Source: Camarhynchus parvulus (lineage: Eukaryota > Chordata > Aves > Passeriformes > Thraupidae). From it: DNA of 64,000 bases. This document shows, piece after piece, positions 1 to 11,790 of this stretch. The notes beneath the pieces were generated by a model. It had not been told where the DNA came from. It worked only from the letters and a program-made list of their open reading frames with translations, and did no database searches. Numbering within the stretch: position 1 is the first letter of the stretch; each line of letters starts with the position of its first letter. The position numbers were made by a program, and so were the translations under genes. The stretch spans positions 64,396,465-64,460,464 of the forward strand of contig NC_044572.1 of assembly GCF_901933205.1 (NCBI RefSeq), read 5' to 3'.

Positions 1-3000
1 TCTCCTGGGGAAACTGAAGGAAAAAACAAAGCAATGTCTGTTTGTTGTGGCTGAGTGACATCTGTCAAAAGCCAAATATTTTTCAGGCATGGGTGCCCAC
101 AGGCAAACGTTATCAACAGCTCAATGACTGCACAGATTTTTCCAGTGTTGCATCATTGGCAGTCACTGCAGTCAGGCAGCATCCAATGCCTGAAAATATC
201 AAACCCCCTACTTGTGTCCATTACCAAGCAGTGACGTGAGGCCCAAGAGTCAGGCAAACCATGCTTAAAATAACAGTTAGCATCATTGCCCAACTCCTAC
301 ACCAACAGATCCTTTCTGGTGACCTATTTTCCCTCCTTTCTATTGCCTCTGATAAGATCCCATGGATCAAACCAGGTGGTGTTTCCCCTGTCAGTGCAGT
401 CCTGGCTGTCAGAGCACAGTGTCCATACCCAGCAGCTGTGCCAAATGGAATCCAGCACCGGTTCAATCATCACAGATGCCAAAGGCTGAGTTAGTGCAGT
501 GGTCTCTCTGCAAGGGCTGCCTGACCCTGAATTATTGTTCTTAAGAGGAGGAAGGCCCATGTGTTAAGAAAACATTCAGACTTGTGTTACTCAAGAAGCT
601 ATGGCAGGAGGTGTTTGTTCCAAAACACGCGCGGGGACACATGCACACCTCCCTGTGTGGGGGTGCACACATGCCACACACAGCAGGCAAACACGCCACA
701 ACACTTAATTGCTTTGGTACACATGAAGTCTGAGCAAGAGGGACAGCAAAACAGAGAGACATAGCAGCAAGCATATGGATATTTTGAGATGTTACTGAGC
801 TCCAGTTCCGCTGCTGATTTCTCAGTCTCTCCACCACATGCTCCCTAAAAAAACTGTGTTTCCAGCCCTCCATTTTCTCACAGCTCAGGGAGCTGATCCC
901 ACCAAGACAGGTCAGAGGAAGGACGATTCACCCTCAGCAGGCACCTGAATCACCATGATTTCTTGACTTATGATCTCTCTGCCTGCTGTAGCCAATGTCC
1001 AGAGTAAGTGAGAGAACGTTGCACCCGTGTCCCTGTCCCCACGTGCCTTTGTTCTCCAGAAATAGCCCCGAACAATGCATTGGAAGATTGGAGTCTGTGC
1101 TAAGATTTATTTAACATTTTCCCCCTCCTCTTTCTCCTTTTTTTCCTCCTCAGAGGAGGTCTCTCGGCATGTTCCGGTGGTTATTGTTCTCAGGCCGTGC
1201 AAGGGCAGTGCCCCAGAGGGGCTGGGCTGGAGCCTGACATGTTCCACACCCACATTCCCTGCTGGGGGGAGACGGATGTCTCCTCATGGCCTATATTTGC
1301 ACAACTTACTGTATATTTCCATAGAAGGACAGTGAGCATCTACCTAAGCATAAGAAGCCTCCCAGATGACAAACATGTTACATTTGCACCCAAAACAAGG
1401 GATTTGCGAAATACAGAAATTCCCTTCATGCTTCTCCTCTGAGGTTTTGCTGGGATTTTTTTCCCTGCTTTAAGCAACAAAGTCACTGTATGAGTAATAT
1501 TGTCCCATACTTTGTTTTGTTGTCATTCATTTGCGCTTCCTATGATTTTCTTATCAGACAAGCTTCCAGAGTTCTGGAAAAAGATTTGCATACAAATTGC
1601 CTCTTCCACATGTGCGTAACCTCTTCAGTTTTCAAATGAAAAAGCCACAAAAGCTTTCATTTTCAGATGAAATGGAGGGCTCCTATGAGATGCTTAAGCA
1701 CATTCTAATTTTACAAGATATGAGCAGTCCTACTGGCTCGAGGGGCCAGTAGACAAGCATCTGTGTTAAAAACACAAGTTTATCTCATTACAGACCTAGC
1801 ACGAATTCTTCACCCAGGATCATCTGGGAGCAAGGTAACAGTGTCTTCGTAGCTGCCTTTATGGTTTGAGGATAAGAAGCAGGGAAAGTTTATAGGCAGA
1901 CCCAATCTCTTTCATTTGGCTAACAGATACAGCAGGAAAAAAAAAAGCAAGAAAACTTCGGGGCACACTGTCTGATGCTACTTGCTTTCCTAAAGAGAGA
2001 AGCAGACAAGGTCTTTACAGGTACAGGTTGAAGTCTGAGAGCTGAAATGGAGAGGAATACAGCTGTAGACCTTGCTGACTTCAGCTGAGTACCTTTGAAG
2101 GCAACCTCCCCTCTGGTACACAAGCCATTTATTTTGTTGATTAAAACCAGGTTTATTTAGGCTTTTGCTGTTGCTAGTATGAGTACAGCTACCCAGGGAG
2201 GGAGATTTATTGCACTTTACAGGAGCTATCTCAGCATTAGGCAACTGGCATGATCTGGTGTGTCTGGGCTCCCACTGCAGTCAGTGGAAAAGGATGAGCT
2301 CCTCTGGGGATGATTCAATCCATTTTATGACAGGTATCAGAGACAAGAGGGATGAATCGTCCTATAGACAGACTTCGCTCTCTCTGCTGAGAATATAGGG
2401 ACTCTGGATGACTAGACCTAGACTTAAACAGCTAAAATTAGATGAGATGAATCATACCCAAAGGTGATTTTTTTTTAATGTTATAAGCACAGATACTACC
2501 CACCCATCAAAATTAGCAAGGCAGCAGTATCTGTCAGCATAAAACCCAGACCATGTCTTTGCAGTTCAGGAATTTGAAGTGTCATCTCCCAAACATCCAG
2601 CTCCTCCTACAGACTCCCCTCCCTTCCTGGGACCTACTGTACCCACAAATGCCCTATGCAGATTTGACACCTCAAAAACCTTTGTGACCATTCCCCATGT
2701 CCTTTGTGCCAACAAAATGAGCCCAAGCCACTACAAATAAAATGATCCTTGCTTCCTACACATTTCCAATGGCAGTCAAGGCAACTTGGAACATCAAGAA
2801 AGTAGGGTCTAATATTTAACACCTTCAGTGATTCAAAGATGAGGCTTAACATTTTATAAGGAGGCTTAATTTAAATCTCTCCCATCAAATCAGGATGAGA
2901 TTCCAGTAAAATTGTATAGTTTCACTATACCAGCACCAAAACTTGTTGGATGTGTGTGTGGGGGACCCTTGAGAAATTGCCTCTGCAGTACATACCTGTA

Positions 3001-3119
3001 TGTTACACAATTACACTTCTTCCTAATATAAGATGAGATATCAATAAAAGTCTCATCCTGAGCAGCCCTTCCCACACCTACTTTTGTAGGATTACATAAG
3101 AGAATTACAAATATGCTCA
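1..3119. other. Unique non-coding sequence, no gene recognised
   Basis: I see no gene here. Open frames reach only about 110 codons (minus strand, 541-873) and lack recognisable domains or paired splice sites. About 630-710 is rich in interrupted CA/ACAC dinucleotides. There is a short perfect inverted repeat at 1730-1752. Otherwise the sequence looks like ordinary unique vertebrate intergenic or intronic DNA. Confidence 0.6.
1730..1752. repeat. Short perfect inverted repeat (8-bp stem)
   Basis: CTACTGGC at 1730-1737 is matched by its exact complement GCCAGTAG at 1745-1752, leaving a 7-base loop. The stem is short enough to arise by chance and no T-run or other functional mark sits beside it. 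Confidence 0.5.
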
Positions 3120-3310
3120 GCAGCAGTATGCATTCCCAGCCCTTTCTGAATCTTGATAAACTCCCGACCTCCATGACAGCCTGCAGGAATGAGACCCATA
3201 GTTGAATTATATCACGCAGGCAGAAATAGTCCCTTTTTCAGCTTTGAACTTGCTACCTCTAGTTTCTTCCAGTGTCCTTGGACAGCAGCTAGGGCATGTT
3301 AGGAATTTTC
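3120..3310 (-). mobile_element. Ancient CR1-like LINE remnant (3' region)
   Basis: Read on the plus strand, the sequence follows the reverse complement of an old CR1-like LINE family that is abundant in turtles and crocodilians and rare in birds. It shows a degraded 'GAGTTCCACAGGTTAATTAT' block at about 3190-3212. This is followed by the equivalent of 'CTTCCTTTT..GTTTTGAACTTGCTGCCT..TAGTTTC' at about 3228-3266. The similarity is from memory and the copy is highly diverged, with no intact reading frame. Exact ends are uncertain. Confidence 0.45.
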
Positions 3311-6300
3311 CAGTGAAACAAATTGGAAAAGGGCAATTCAGAGTGAGAACGTCTTCAGGAAATGGTTCTGTTTGACAAACTTCTGATAAAGCACAGGCAG
3401 GATTGGGTCCCAGAGGCGTTTCCTGCTGGGTGAGCAACATAACACAGGGGAGCTGAAGGCTGCAGGGATCCCTGCCCCAGGGCAGGTCATTACCAGGCTG
3501 GCCACTACTAGGAGACTAGAGGCCCTAGGAACCCTGGCTCTACTGGATGTCTTGGAGTTTAGATACAACTGTTCAAAAGAGGTTTAAAATTTTCCTGGAT
3601 ATCCTGCTTCAGTTCTGAAATTTTTGTGGAATTCTTGTTTTCTAGGAGAAATTTCTTGCAAAATTTATTTCCCTGCGCCTCGCTCTCAAACAAAGACTGC
3701 AGCATTTCCTCCCCCATTACCCAAACCCAGCAACTTTTGAGCTGGTGTCGTGACATTCAGCCCTTTTAATTTCTGATTTTAAGGAGGCATTTTTCACCTT
3801 TTCAACTTCTTCCCTCCTCAGGGTTTGCAGACAGCCCTCAGTTATTTTGGTTTGGTATTTTTTGCTGTCCTGAAAAATTTCTTCTTTATGTGAGTAAACC
3901 AGAAACTCTCAATGCCTTTATTAGGGAGACAGCGTCAATGTTTCCATGCATGCAAATTCAAGGTGGTCACCACCTGAACGCTTGCACACCAATATCCACC
4001 ACCCAAGGCGTGGGCAGGGAGCGCCTCGGTGTGTAACAATGTGTAGTATTTGGCAGGACTTCAAAATCTTCCTTCCTCCCTTTTGGTATGTCTCTGGCAT
4101 GTAACTGCAGCTCTCCCAAGCACTCACCGAATGCCAAGTAAGGGAAAAGTGACTCGCCAGTTTAGAAATGCAGACCCCTTTCTCTGTAAGAAGGAGAATT
4201 TCAGGATCTGTCTTCCTGTCTGGGCTGAGAGAACAGACCTGAAGGCATATTTAGGGACACTTCCTTTAAAGGTTTGTTTCAGCCAAGTATGGGCCTATCA
4301 CTACAAAATTAAACAAAAAATTCCCATGCAGAACAAACAAAAGGGGCCAATAGGTCTTCTAATGGACATTTTCCTTTGATGTCCTTCTTCTGAAACAGAT
4401 TGAGATTGCATTGATGCATATTTCAGGGTAAAAAAAAAATAGAAAAACAATTCCCAAACACTGACATCATGAGCAAACCAGAAAAAGAAGCATGGCAAAT
4501 TCATGCTTCTCATAACCTTCATTTTCTCATATTATTCTTTCTCATTCCACTGTAGGGAGTATAAAACAAAACAGAAGAAGGTGCAGATGTGATTATTTTG
4601 TGTGTGAAAATTATACTAGTGAGCCTGAAGCTGCTGCATTAGTGTCACATGCTGAGGCGCACAATCTACGTTATCACCCTGGAGATGGAGAGAGGTGAAA
4701 AGATTTGAAAGGCACGAGACAAATAATGAACTTGGTCCAAGGATGATGAACCATTGAATAACAGACTTGGGCAGTTCAAGGCAACCTAGGCCTTCAAGAC
4801 AACTCTTCCAGTTGTAGCTTGAAACTTCCAAAAGCCTGGAAGATTTGAGAGCCACAGCTTTGGCTGATAGCTCACATCTTTTCCGTTTCATGGAACTTTG
4901 TGCAGCCTGACCTCTGGCAAGTACAGGGTGGTGATGCTCCCTCACAGCCATGTCTCCATGGAACTCCACTCTGGGCAGAGGCATGGGAAGCTTAACTTTG
5001 TGTGCCATTGTAGCCACCCACCACTGACCACTGCACAAGCTTTGTTTACTGCCTCCCTTCAACTATATATAGCCAGCCAGACCTGGAAAAACACAAATTG
5101 GGTCATCCACTCCAGTTGCTCACACCAAAAGGGTTGTTTCCTTGCTTTATTATTCCTATTGTCTTATCCTATCTGGTCTCACCCAGCCATGTCATTGCCT
5201 TTGCTGGTCTGACAAGCTATTCTGGGCATGCTCAAGGTTGTGAATTTTTCCTCCTGTCTAGCCTCATTCTTTTTCCATTTTTAATTTTAGGCTAAAATCT
5301 GTGCAGCCACTTTCTAGATAATCCAGATAACCCTCTTCCTTTCTTTCATGCAATTTCCTTTCACTTATTTATATTGCTATCATCGTGTCATCACTCCCTA
5401 GCCTAACTTTTTCCAAGAGTTTTCGGCTGATGCACTCTCTCTTCCAGCACACTCATGTGCCCTTCCAAGGCTTTCCAATCTACTTTTCTACCATTACAAT
5501 AGTTTTCGGCTGTTGTGCAGCATTTGGGAAGCAGAGTTTTCTGCTTCCGTCCAGCATGTCAATACTGAAGACTTGTAAATTTACACACTCTGTTAGCATC
5601 ATGTTAGTCTTTTAGGCTTTTAATGTATTTCTTTTCCCTCAGCTCAGGCCTTTTAGGCCTTTAAATCATTTCTTTGCCCTTGTCATCTCCATTGTGAGAT
5701 CACAAAATGTACAGGTCAAGATTACACCTGATACTTGCACAAATCTGAGAGCTTGAAGAGCCCATGGCCTTGCTTTGTGTAAGGTCTCGTCTATGGTCTG
5801 TTGTCACTACAGTGTTGAAGACCCTGTGTCAGACTGAGTAACGAGAGAAATATCAAATTCTGGGAATAGAAGCAGAATATAGGCACAAGGTCCACTTTTA
5901 AATAAAAACATCATCATACAGAAACTTATTCGAGTAGTAAAAAACAGTCAGTAGGGTTTAGATTATTTCACATGTAGCCACAAGAACTGCTTGCGTGCAC
6001 ACAGTTAAAAATTCACTGTTGCAAGAGGGACCATCATCTTTCCAGCACATTCTATTGGAGCTTAACTCTGCCTCTCACTAGCTGGTTTACAACTGACTTA
6101 ATACTAGTTCTTTGCCAGTCAGCTTCACACATTTGTATCTTAGAGTCTTTAGCGATAATGCACTATATTTTTTTAAAGGGAAAATGAGTATATGATTCTT
6201 GCCTAAAGGCCTGTTTTAAGAATTGTTACTTCCACAGTGTTTCCTTTTTCTAATCTTTAAATATATAATTCACATCTTTGCAAATAATAATTTTCCTTCT

Positions 6301-6513
6301 TCCCCCCTGCCATTTGAATGTTGCCTGCCAGTGATTGGAATTTGAGCCTTGATTTTAAGGCACTACATGTTGTAGTGATTAAAACACTGAGCTTGCTGCC
6401 ACCACTGAGGCCCCATGATAAAGGTTTTAAAAATCATAAGTGCCAGTCAGACCATGATTTTATTGAATACCACAGGAAGGCAAGGTATGTAATTGTGATT
6501 TTATTTTTGACAG
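3311..6513. other. Unique non-coding sequence, no gene recognised
   Basis: No gene is recognised. The longest frame is 148 codons on the minus strand (4616-5062). It has no domain, and its composition is what random translation gives. A perfect POU octamer ATGCAAAT lies at 3950-3957. A 41-bp tandem duplication is listed separately. The segment 6351-6395 faintly resembles a tRNA-derived SINE head, but not well enough to call. Confidence 0.55.
5607..5688. repeat. Diverged 41-bp tandem duplication, two copies
   Basis: The octamer TTTTAGGC at 5610-5617 recurs at 5651-5658, giving a period of 41. Similarity continues downstream: a T/A block, then ATTTCTTT and a CCCT block occur in the same order in both copies. 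The copies differ by several substitutions, so the duplication is not recent. Confidence 0.6.
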
Positions 6514-6615
6514 CCTACCCTCTCACTTATGCTTGTATCAAGCTACTGGAACCTGATGGGCAGGTTGTAGATGTCTCCACAGTTTTCAACATCCAATATG
6601 ACAAATGAGAATAAA
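6514..6615 (+). other. Possible terminal exon with nearby polyA signal (unproven)
   Basis: A good splice acceptor (a T-rich run ending in TTTTTGACAG) ends at 6513. An open frame follows directly, ending KLLEPDGQVVDVSTVFNIQYDK before TGA at 6606-6608. A canonical AATAAA begins two bases later, at 6610-6615. The frame continues upstream to an ATG at 6318, so the acceptor may not be used. I recognise no protein family. The C-terminal 20 residues have a more protein-like composition than nearby chance frames. The alternatives are a lncRNA 3' exon or coincidence, and coincidence is at least as likely. Confidence 0.2.
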
Positions 6616-7059
6616 ATCCTTTTATGTTAAAGAACAGGATTTTCTAGTGACATAGGTAAAGGTATCACTGTGCTCCTGAAAATGGTAGTTTATGGAGTTT
6701 CTGAATTTAGAGAGATGCTTTAGATGGTCCTGACATCTGGTGGTGTGTCACCCCTCAAACCAAGGGGAGCATGCTCATCCCCTGGCTAGGTCATTCCAGC
6801 TCACTCAATGCTTTGGAGCTGACTGAAAACTGCACTTCTTTCAGTACTTTAGAACTGGCTTCACAGCCACTAGAGCTGGTGCAAAGGATGGAACAAAAGT
6901 GCAGCAAGGCACTGGAAGGGGAGAGCAAGCAGGAGCCTGGTACCATATGGAAGTATTGGGGACAACCCTAGGCGAACTTACAGCATCAAAAATCAGGATT
7001 ACCATAGTCAAATAAAATTGAAGGAATCAGATGCAGACCTAATTTCTCTCTCTCTACCA

Positions 7060-7340
7060 CTTTTGCAGTGTTTAAACAGACAGCCTCTGAATGCAATCTC
7101 TCTATCAGTTTATACAATGCTAAAGTGTGGCTACTAATTACCTTATTAAAAAACAGTGGCTATTGTAGGACTAAGTCAGAACAGCAAAATTAAAGAGACC
7201 AGGCTGCTGAGAATGTAATTAAAGAGTGTTTGCAAGAGTGTTTGCAAAACGCTGTGATTATTAGATAAATGGCAGGCTTGGGGACACTAATTACTACAGT
7301 AAAACTGCTTTTGGTGGTGTTTTATATAGATAATTAGTGT
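7060..7340. promoter_or_regulatory. Candidate enhancer: TAATTA cluster with forkhead-like repeat
   Basis: The homeodomain core TAATTA occurs four times within about 200 bp, at 7135-7140, 7216-7221, 7288-7293 and 7331-7336. Chance would give well under one. Between them is a perfect 12-bp direct repeat (7222-7233 and 7234-7245) containing TGTTTGC, which fits the forkhead consensus. No long reading frame crosses it. The call rests on motif density only. No conservation data were available. Confidence 0.35.
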
Positions 7341-8173
7341 GATGAGCCTTGAGATAGGGATTGAATATTCTGTCACCCCTATGGTCCCTAAGACTTCAGC
7401 AAAATTAAGTAATCTCTCCACAAATATGTTTTAGTTCTTCTAGCAGCTGTGATGACTAAAGAATAAAAGTCAGTAAAAAACAAAGATTGTGACATGGTTT
7501 CCAAACATTTAGGAAGGAAAGATTTTGTCTAGTTACAGTCAGAAGCATCTTGGAAGGGTTGGCCAGCAAATAGAACTGAAAAACTTCAGCCCAGGGATTC
7601 AGACACCAGGATAAGAAATATGAGGCTTTCCATGTAACTATTATTGCAGGAAAGTGGGTCAGAGAGTCAAGAAACCGATTAATGAATGGGGAATAGTATG
7701 CAAGGCAAAAAACAAATATCAGCATTTTTCTCCATTGAAGCTGTTGATAACTTGAAGCTGTTTCAATAATGATATCCCAAACTGATGGCAATGTTTCCTC
7801 CCACCATCCAGCACTATCCTGTTGCTTTGTGTTTTGAAGGGCTGTCAGTCACATGGAAAACACGGAAGAAAGGTCAAGCAGAGAGTACAGGATACGAAGG
7901 AATGTCGCACAATCAAGTCCTGGTTTTCAAGTGCACAGAAGCCCTACAGAGGCATTTGCAGCTTGATCCTGCAAGCCTTTCCTGACAGCAGCTGCCAGTG
8001 TTTGTGCAGGCACCTGAGGGAAGCCACAAGGCTGATGTGCAGCACTGGTGTTCCTGGAGACAGGAGCACAGCAGTGTCCATTTGTGATTCCAGTGCAGTA
8101 CATGACCAAGAGCTAACACCTTGGTCCCCACTTTTGGATTCTAGGTAACATAAGGAAACTTTTTACTATGTGA

Positions 8174-8210
8174 TCCTCTCTCCTCCCCCCCCTCCCCCTT
8201 TTTTTTTCCT
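8174..8210. repeat. Uninterrupted pyrimidine tract
   Basis: Thirty-seven consecutive C/T bases, including a run of C, a second C run and a T run. A loosely repeated TTTG-rich stretch follows to about 8255. This is low-complexity sequence with no sign of coding. Confidence 0.85.
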
Positions 8211-9323
8211 ATGTTTGTGTGTTTGGGTTTTTCTTTGTTTGTTGTTTTTAAGTGGTTTTGTAAGCTGACATCTTAACCAGTTGTCCAGAGAACAATGAGA
8301 GTGAACGTTCTTGTGTTGCCTGATGGCGGTTGTTGAAGTGGAAAAGAGCAACAAAACCTCTAGGAAAGCTGGAGTTTATGTTTTAAGCCCAGTTTTCAGC
8401 CCAGGGTAAAAAGTATTCTATGGTACTGAGCTCTCAGACACAACAGGCCAGAACAATCTTTGTATGCCTCAGGAATACTCACATGCACCTTATAGCCATA
8501 GGAAAGGGTCAAATTCAGAACCCTTAAATATCAGTATTGTGCATGTTCTTTAAATCAGCCCTGGTTCACAACCATGCCCAAAATTCTCAGTGCTTAAAGT
8601 CCAGAGAACAGTGCTCCACAGAAATAGGGAACAGTGCCCGTGTGAAACTGTGACAGAACACTACAATCCCTGGGGAAGTAAAACCAAAACCGAAGAGAGA
8701 GCACCAGCCCAACTGCTCCTTCTTGCTGAAAATTACTGGTTTTGCTACAAAATGAGCTTTCTCTGCGTCCAGTCTTGACACCTTGCAGATTGCAGAAAGA
8801 CAGTCCCTGAAGCCACATGTCAAAACATGGTTTCCTCACATCACTTGCATGACACTTTTCCTCAGTTCAGAGTAAAGAACAAGAGACATTCTCTTCAGCC
8901 AGAGCACTCCTTGGCCAGCATATTTAGTCTGGGCTGCACATCCAAGGATCCTGAACATTTTGTCCCTTAGGTAGCAATCTGCTATTAAGATGCTGTTTAA
9001 GAGAACCCACGCCAAGAGGAGAGCAAAGCATCCAGGAGCAATGAAAGCCCCTGGACAAGTCTAGCAATTTATATTAATTTTACTGTTGTCATCAGCTAGA
9101 TAAAAGAATGGAAGTGACCAGCTAACAAAGGTGGGCTTCTAAAATTCAGGGAAAGCCACATTCAAAGGGCCACATTCTGCAGCAGCTCTGGCTCCTTTGA
9201 AGACAGGAGATTAGGACTGAGCCTCTTAAAGTTCATAGCTACTAAACTGTTAAGGGTCAGTGAGGAGAGTAGCTCTGTAAGTAATGTGGACTATTTAACA
9301 GACTAAAGCTCTCCAGCTGCCTC

Positions 9324-9349
9324 TTTTTTTTTTTTTTTTTTTCTTTTTT
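9324..9349. repeat. Poly-T tract
   Basis: Nineteen T, one C, then six T. It could be the polyA tail of a minus-strand retrocopy, but the sequence to the right is not a recognisable gene or SINE and I found no clear target-site duplication. Confidence 0.85.
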
Positions 9350-10949
9350 GGCTAAAGGAGTCAGAACAAAAGGGCAACCTCAGAAAGGGAAGAGACCACA
9401 CACACCTGGTAGATCAGAGTAACTGCCAGGAAGAAGCAAATTCCTTCTTAACAACAACTAGAAGTATATCTTAGAATTCCAGAAGTGTAAAAACTAAAGG
9501 CTTAATGGAACCCACAAATCTGCCTGTCCTACATTTCCTACAAATGTACCTTCAGAACCGGCATGGTAGTCAGCATATTTAATCTTCTATTTTGTCTCAT
9601 TTTTATATGTATGGCCCAGATACATATGACAAAGGGTTGGACTATTTTGAGCAACAACAACAAAAAGCTTTTTATTTTCATTTCTTAATAGTTTGCAGAT
9701 TCCTCAGTAGTAACAAGGTCCAACCCTTAACAACAACAACAATAAAGCACAAAAAATATGAAATCATTAATACATTTTCAAGCCATTCTAACTAGAAAGG
9801 AGATCTTGACATTGACCATAGAGCAAATCTAAATTATTGTAAATTTTTGGCATATTTAAATTCAAGAACTTGCTTCCTTCTGCTGCAACAATATTTCATA
9901 ATGGTAAAGATTACTTTGTCTAGAGGACAAGTGGGAAAAAGTTCTCTGCTTGAAAATTAAATATACAACTCTTCTCCTTCAGAAGGAGATCTGACCACAT
10001 TGATATCACTTCCTTCTGACTGAGACTTAATGAACCACAGTGTTGTCCTGTAGGTTAAGTCAACCTTTTCAAGCCAGCAATATTTCCATTTACTAACAGT
10101 AGACATAGAGTGATCAAAACTATATGCACATATTTTGTTGCACTGAAATGACACTCAAAGTATCCACCTCCTGCCTCTAATAGCATTTTAACCCCACTCT
10201 TGATTTCTTTTCACAGGGATGACACAAGAATTGCAGAATTACACTATAAGGTTCAACCTGCCCCACACCACGAGAGTATCCCAGAACTGCAACAACAAAC
10301 AGGAGTCACTGTTGGTCCTAGTAACAGTCTCGAAGACAACCAAAAAAAAAAGCCCTAGGGAAAACTCCAAGGTGAACTTTTACATTCAGAGATAGAGGCT
10401 GGTATTGCCCCATACCAAACTCTACCATTATTAGACCCAAGATCATCCTCACCCTGAGTCCTTCCAAAAATTTCTCAAATAACAATTGCCTACCCTTATA
10501 TTAATTACCTTTGCTACTAACTGAAGTATGGCAATGCCACCTCACCTGTTTACTCTTTTTCATAACCATGAAATTCAGTAGCATTAATGCATGAAAAGTA
10601 AATTAGAAGAAAACGCAACCAGAAGGACACCTGAGTGCAGCAGCACTTCTCCCTTGCTCCTAAACAGAAATTCTTTGAAACAAGGCCAGTATATAACTGT
10701 GCTGCTGCATGTCAGCCACTTGACACCTTTCTACCTCCCTTAACCTTGAAAAACAATAAACCAAACTTTGAATTTTTTCATACTCACATAACCCCAAAGG
10801 AAGTCATTCTGGCTGCAAGCAGACAGAGGAACAGTCACCTGTAGCTCTTGTTGCTAACTACAAGGTAAGTGGAAGCAAAGGAACAAGAGGAAAGGGAGTA
10901 AACCATGCTCACCTGACAGGAAATGGCGCTGGCTGCTCCCATTGAATCC

Positions 10950-11790
10950 AGTACTGAAGAGTTACCAGGTGTGAAAAGTTTCAGGAAGCACCCCCTAGTT
11001 CCAGCATTAAGGAATTTGTTAAATAACCCTTCTACCTTTGCCCAAACCACCACCTTTGTGATTGTGTAAGTTTTTACCCTCTGCTCCCTCACACCCTGAC
11101 CTTTCTTCTCTCTGGATTGAAGAAATTCCATCTTTTTAGTCTCTCACAATCTGTTATTCAATCAGCAGTATCTGAACTTGTTTTCCTTGCCCTTCTCTGG
11201 ATCTTATCTAGCTCTGCCATATCCTCCTCGAGATGCAGAGCTCCACAAGGTACTCCAGGTAATGTCACTACAGCGGTTTTCTGTGGCAGGAAAATAACGC
11301 TCCTTCTCTTACTATCCATACCCCTCCTTGTGATGGCCAGTGCTTTGCTGGCTCTTCTGCACCCCCCTGAACACTGAGCAAATCACCTCCAAGAGCTGTC
11401 ACTGATGATGTTGAGGTCTCTTTCCTGCAGTGGAACTACAGGAGTTTAGCCTCATAGTTTTGATTATTTCTCCAAAGGCGCATCACGTCTCATTTACCTA
11501 TCTAGACTTATCTTGCCCTTTTTTTTATACACTTATGTGGTCTTTTCAAGTCTGGCATTCCATTTGTTTGTTGAGAAATGCTTACTATTGCCTGAAATCT
11601 TGCACATTTTGTTGTTCACTCACTTGTCTCCTCTTTATTCTCAATGAAGACAGCACCCATTCCTGGGGACTGCTCACTGCTGACTGTGATCCTCTGGCCA
11701 GTGAATTTCTTCAACAGCCTTCAGGGTGGTATCTTGTAAAAGGCTTTTGAAAATTCAGATGTTTTGAAAATTACATAAATAGGATTCCTT
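10950..11790 (-). mobile_element. Ancient CR1/L3-like LINE remnant
   Basis: On the plus strand, successive blocks follow the reverse complement of an old amniote CR1-like LINE in the right order. There is a 'CCCCCTAGTTC' block near 10990, 'TTTTTAGTCTCTC' near 11134, and 'TTGCCCTTCTCTGGATCTT' near 11187. These are followed by 'GGTACTCCAGGT' near 11250, 'GAGGTCTCTTTCCTGCAGTGG' sequence near 11414, and 'CCTGGGGACTGCTCACT' near 11660. The last block, near 11738, is 'AAAGGCTTTTGAAAATTCAG'. The family match is recalled, not computed. The copy is heavily decayed with small indels and no usable reading frame. The 106-codon plus frame inside it is a shadow. Confidence 0.6.

Larger units (their letters stand above)
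6616..10949. other. Unique non-coding sequence, no gene recognised
   Basis: No gene is recognised. The block contains the homeodomain/forkhead motif cluster at 7060-7340, the pyrimidine tract at 8174-8210 followed by T/G-rich sequence to about 8255, the T tract at 9324-9349 and small CAA runs at about 9650-9664 and 9730-9744. Open frames do not exceed 111 codons and carry no motif. Confidence 0.55.

Noticed and set aside
4616..5062. Minus-strand frame of 148 codons
   Set aside because: No domain, no splice or polyA context, and a plus-strand frame of similar quality overlaps it.
6351..6395. Possible MIR-like or other tRNA-derived SINE head (TAGTGATTAAAACACTG)
   Set aside because: Only about 25 bases resemble the family, A/B-box spacing cannot be confirmed, and no SINE body follows.
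9324..9349. Poly-T tract as the tail of a minus-strand processed pseudogene
   Set aside because: The adjacent right-hand sequence is not a recognisable transcript and no convincing target-site duplication was found.
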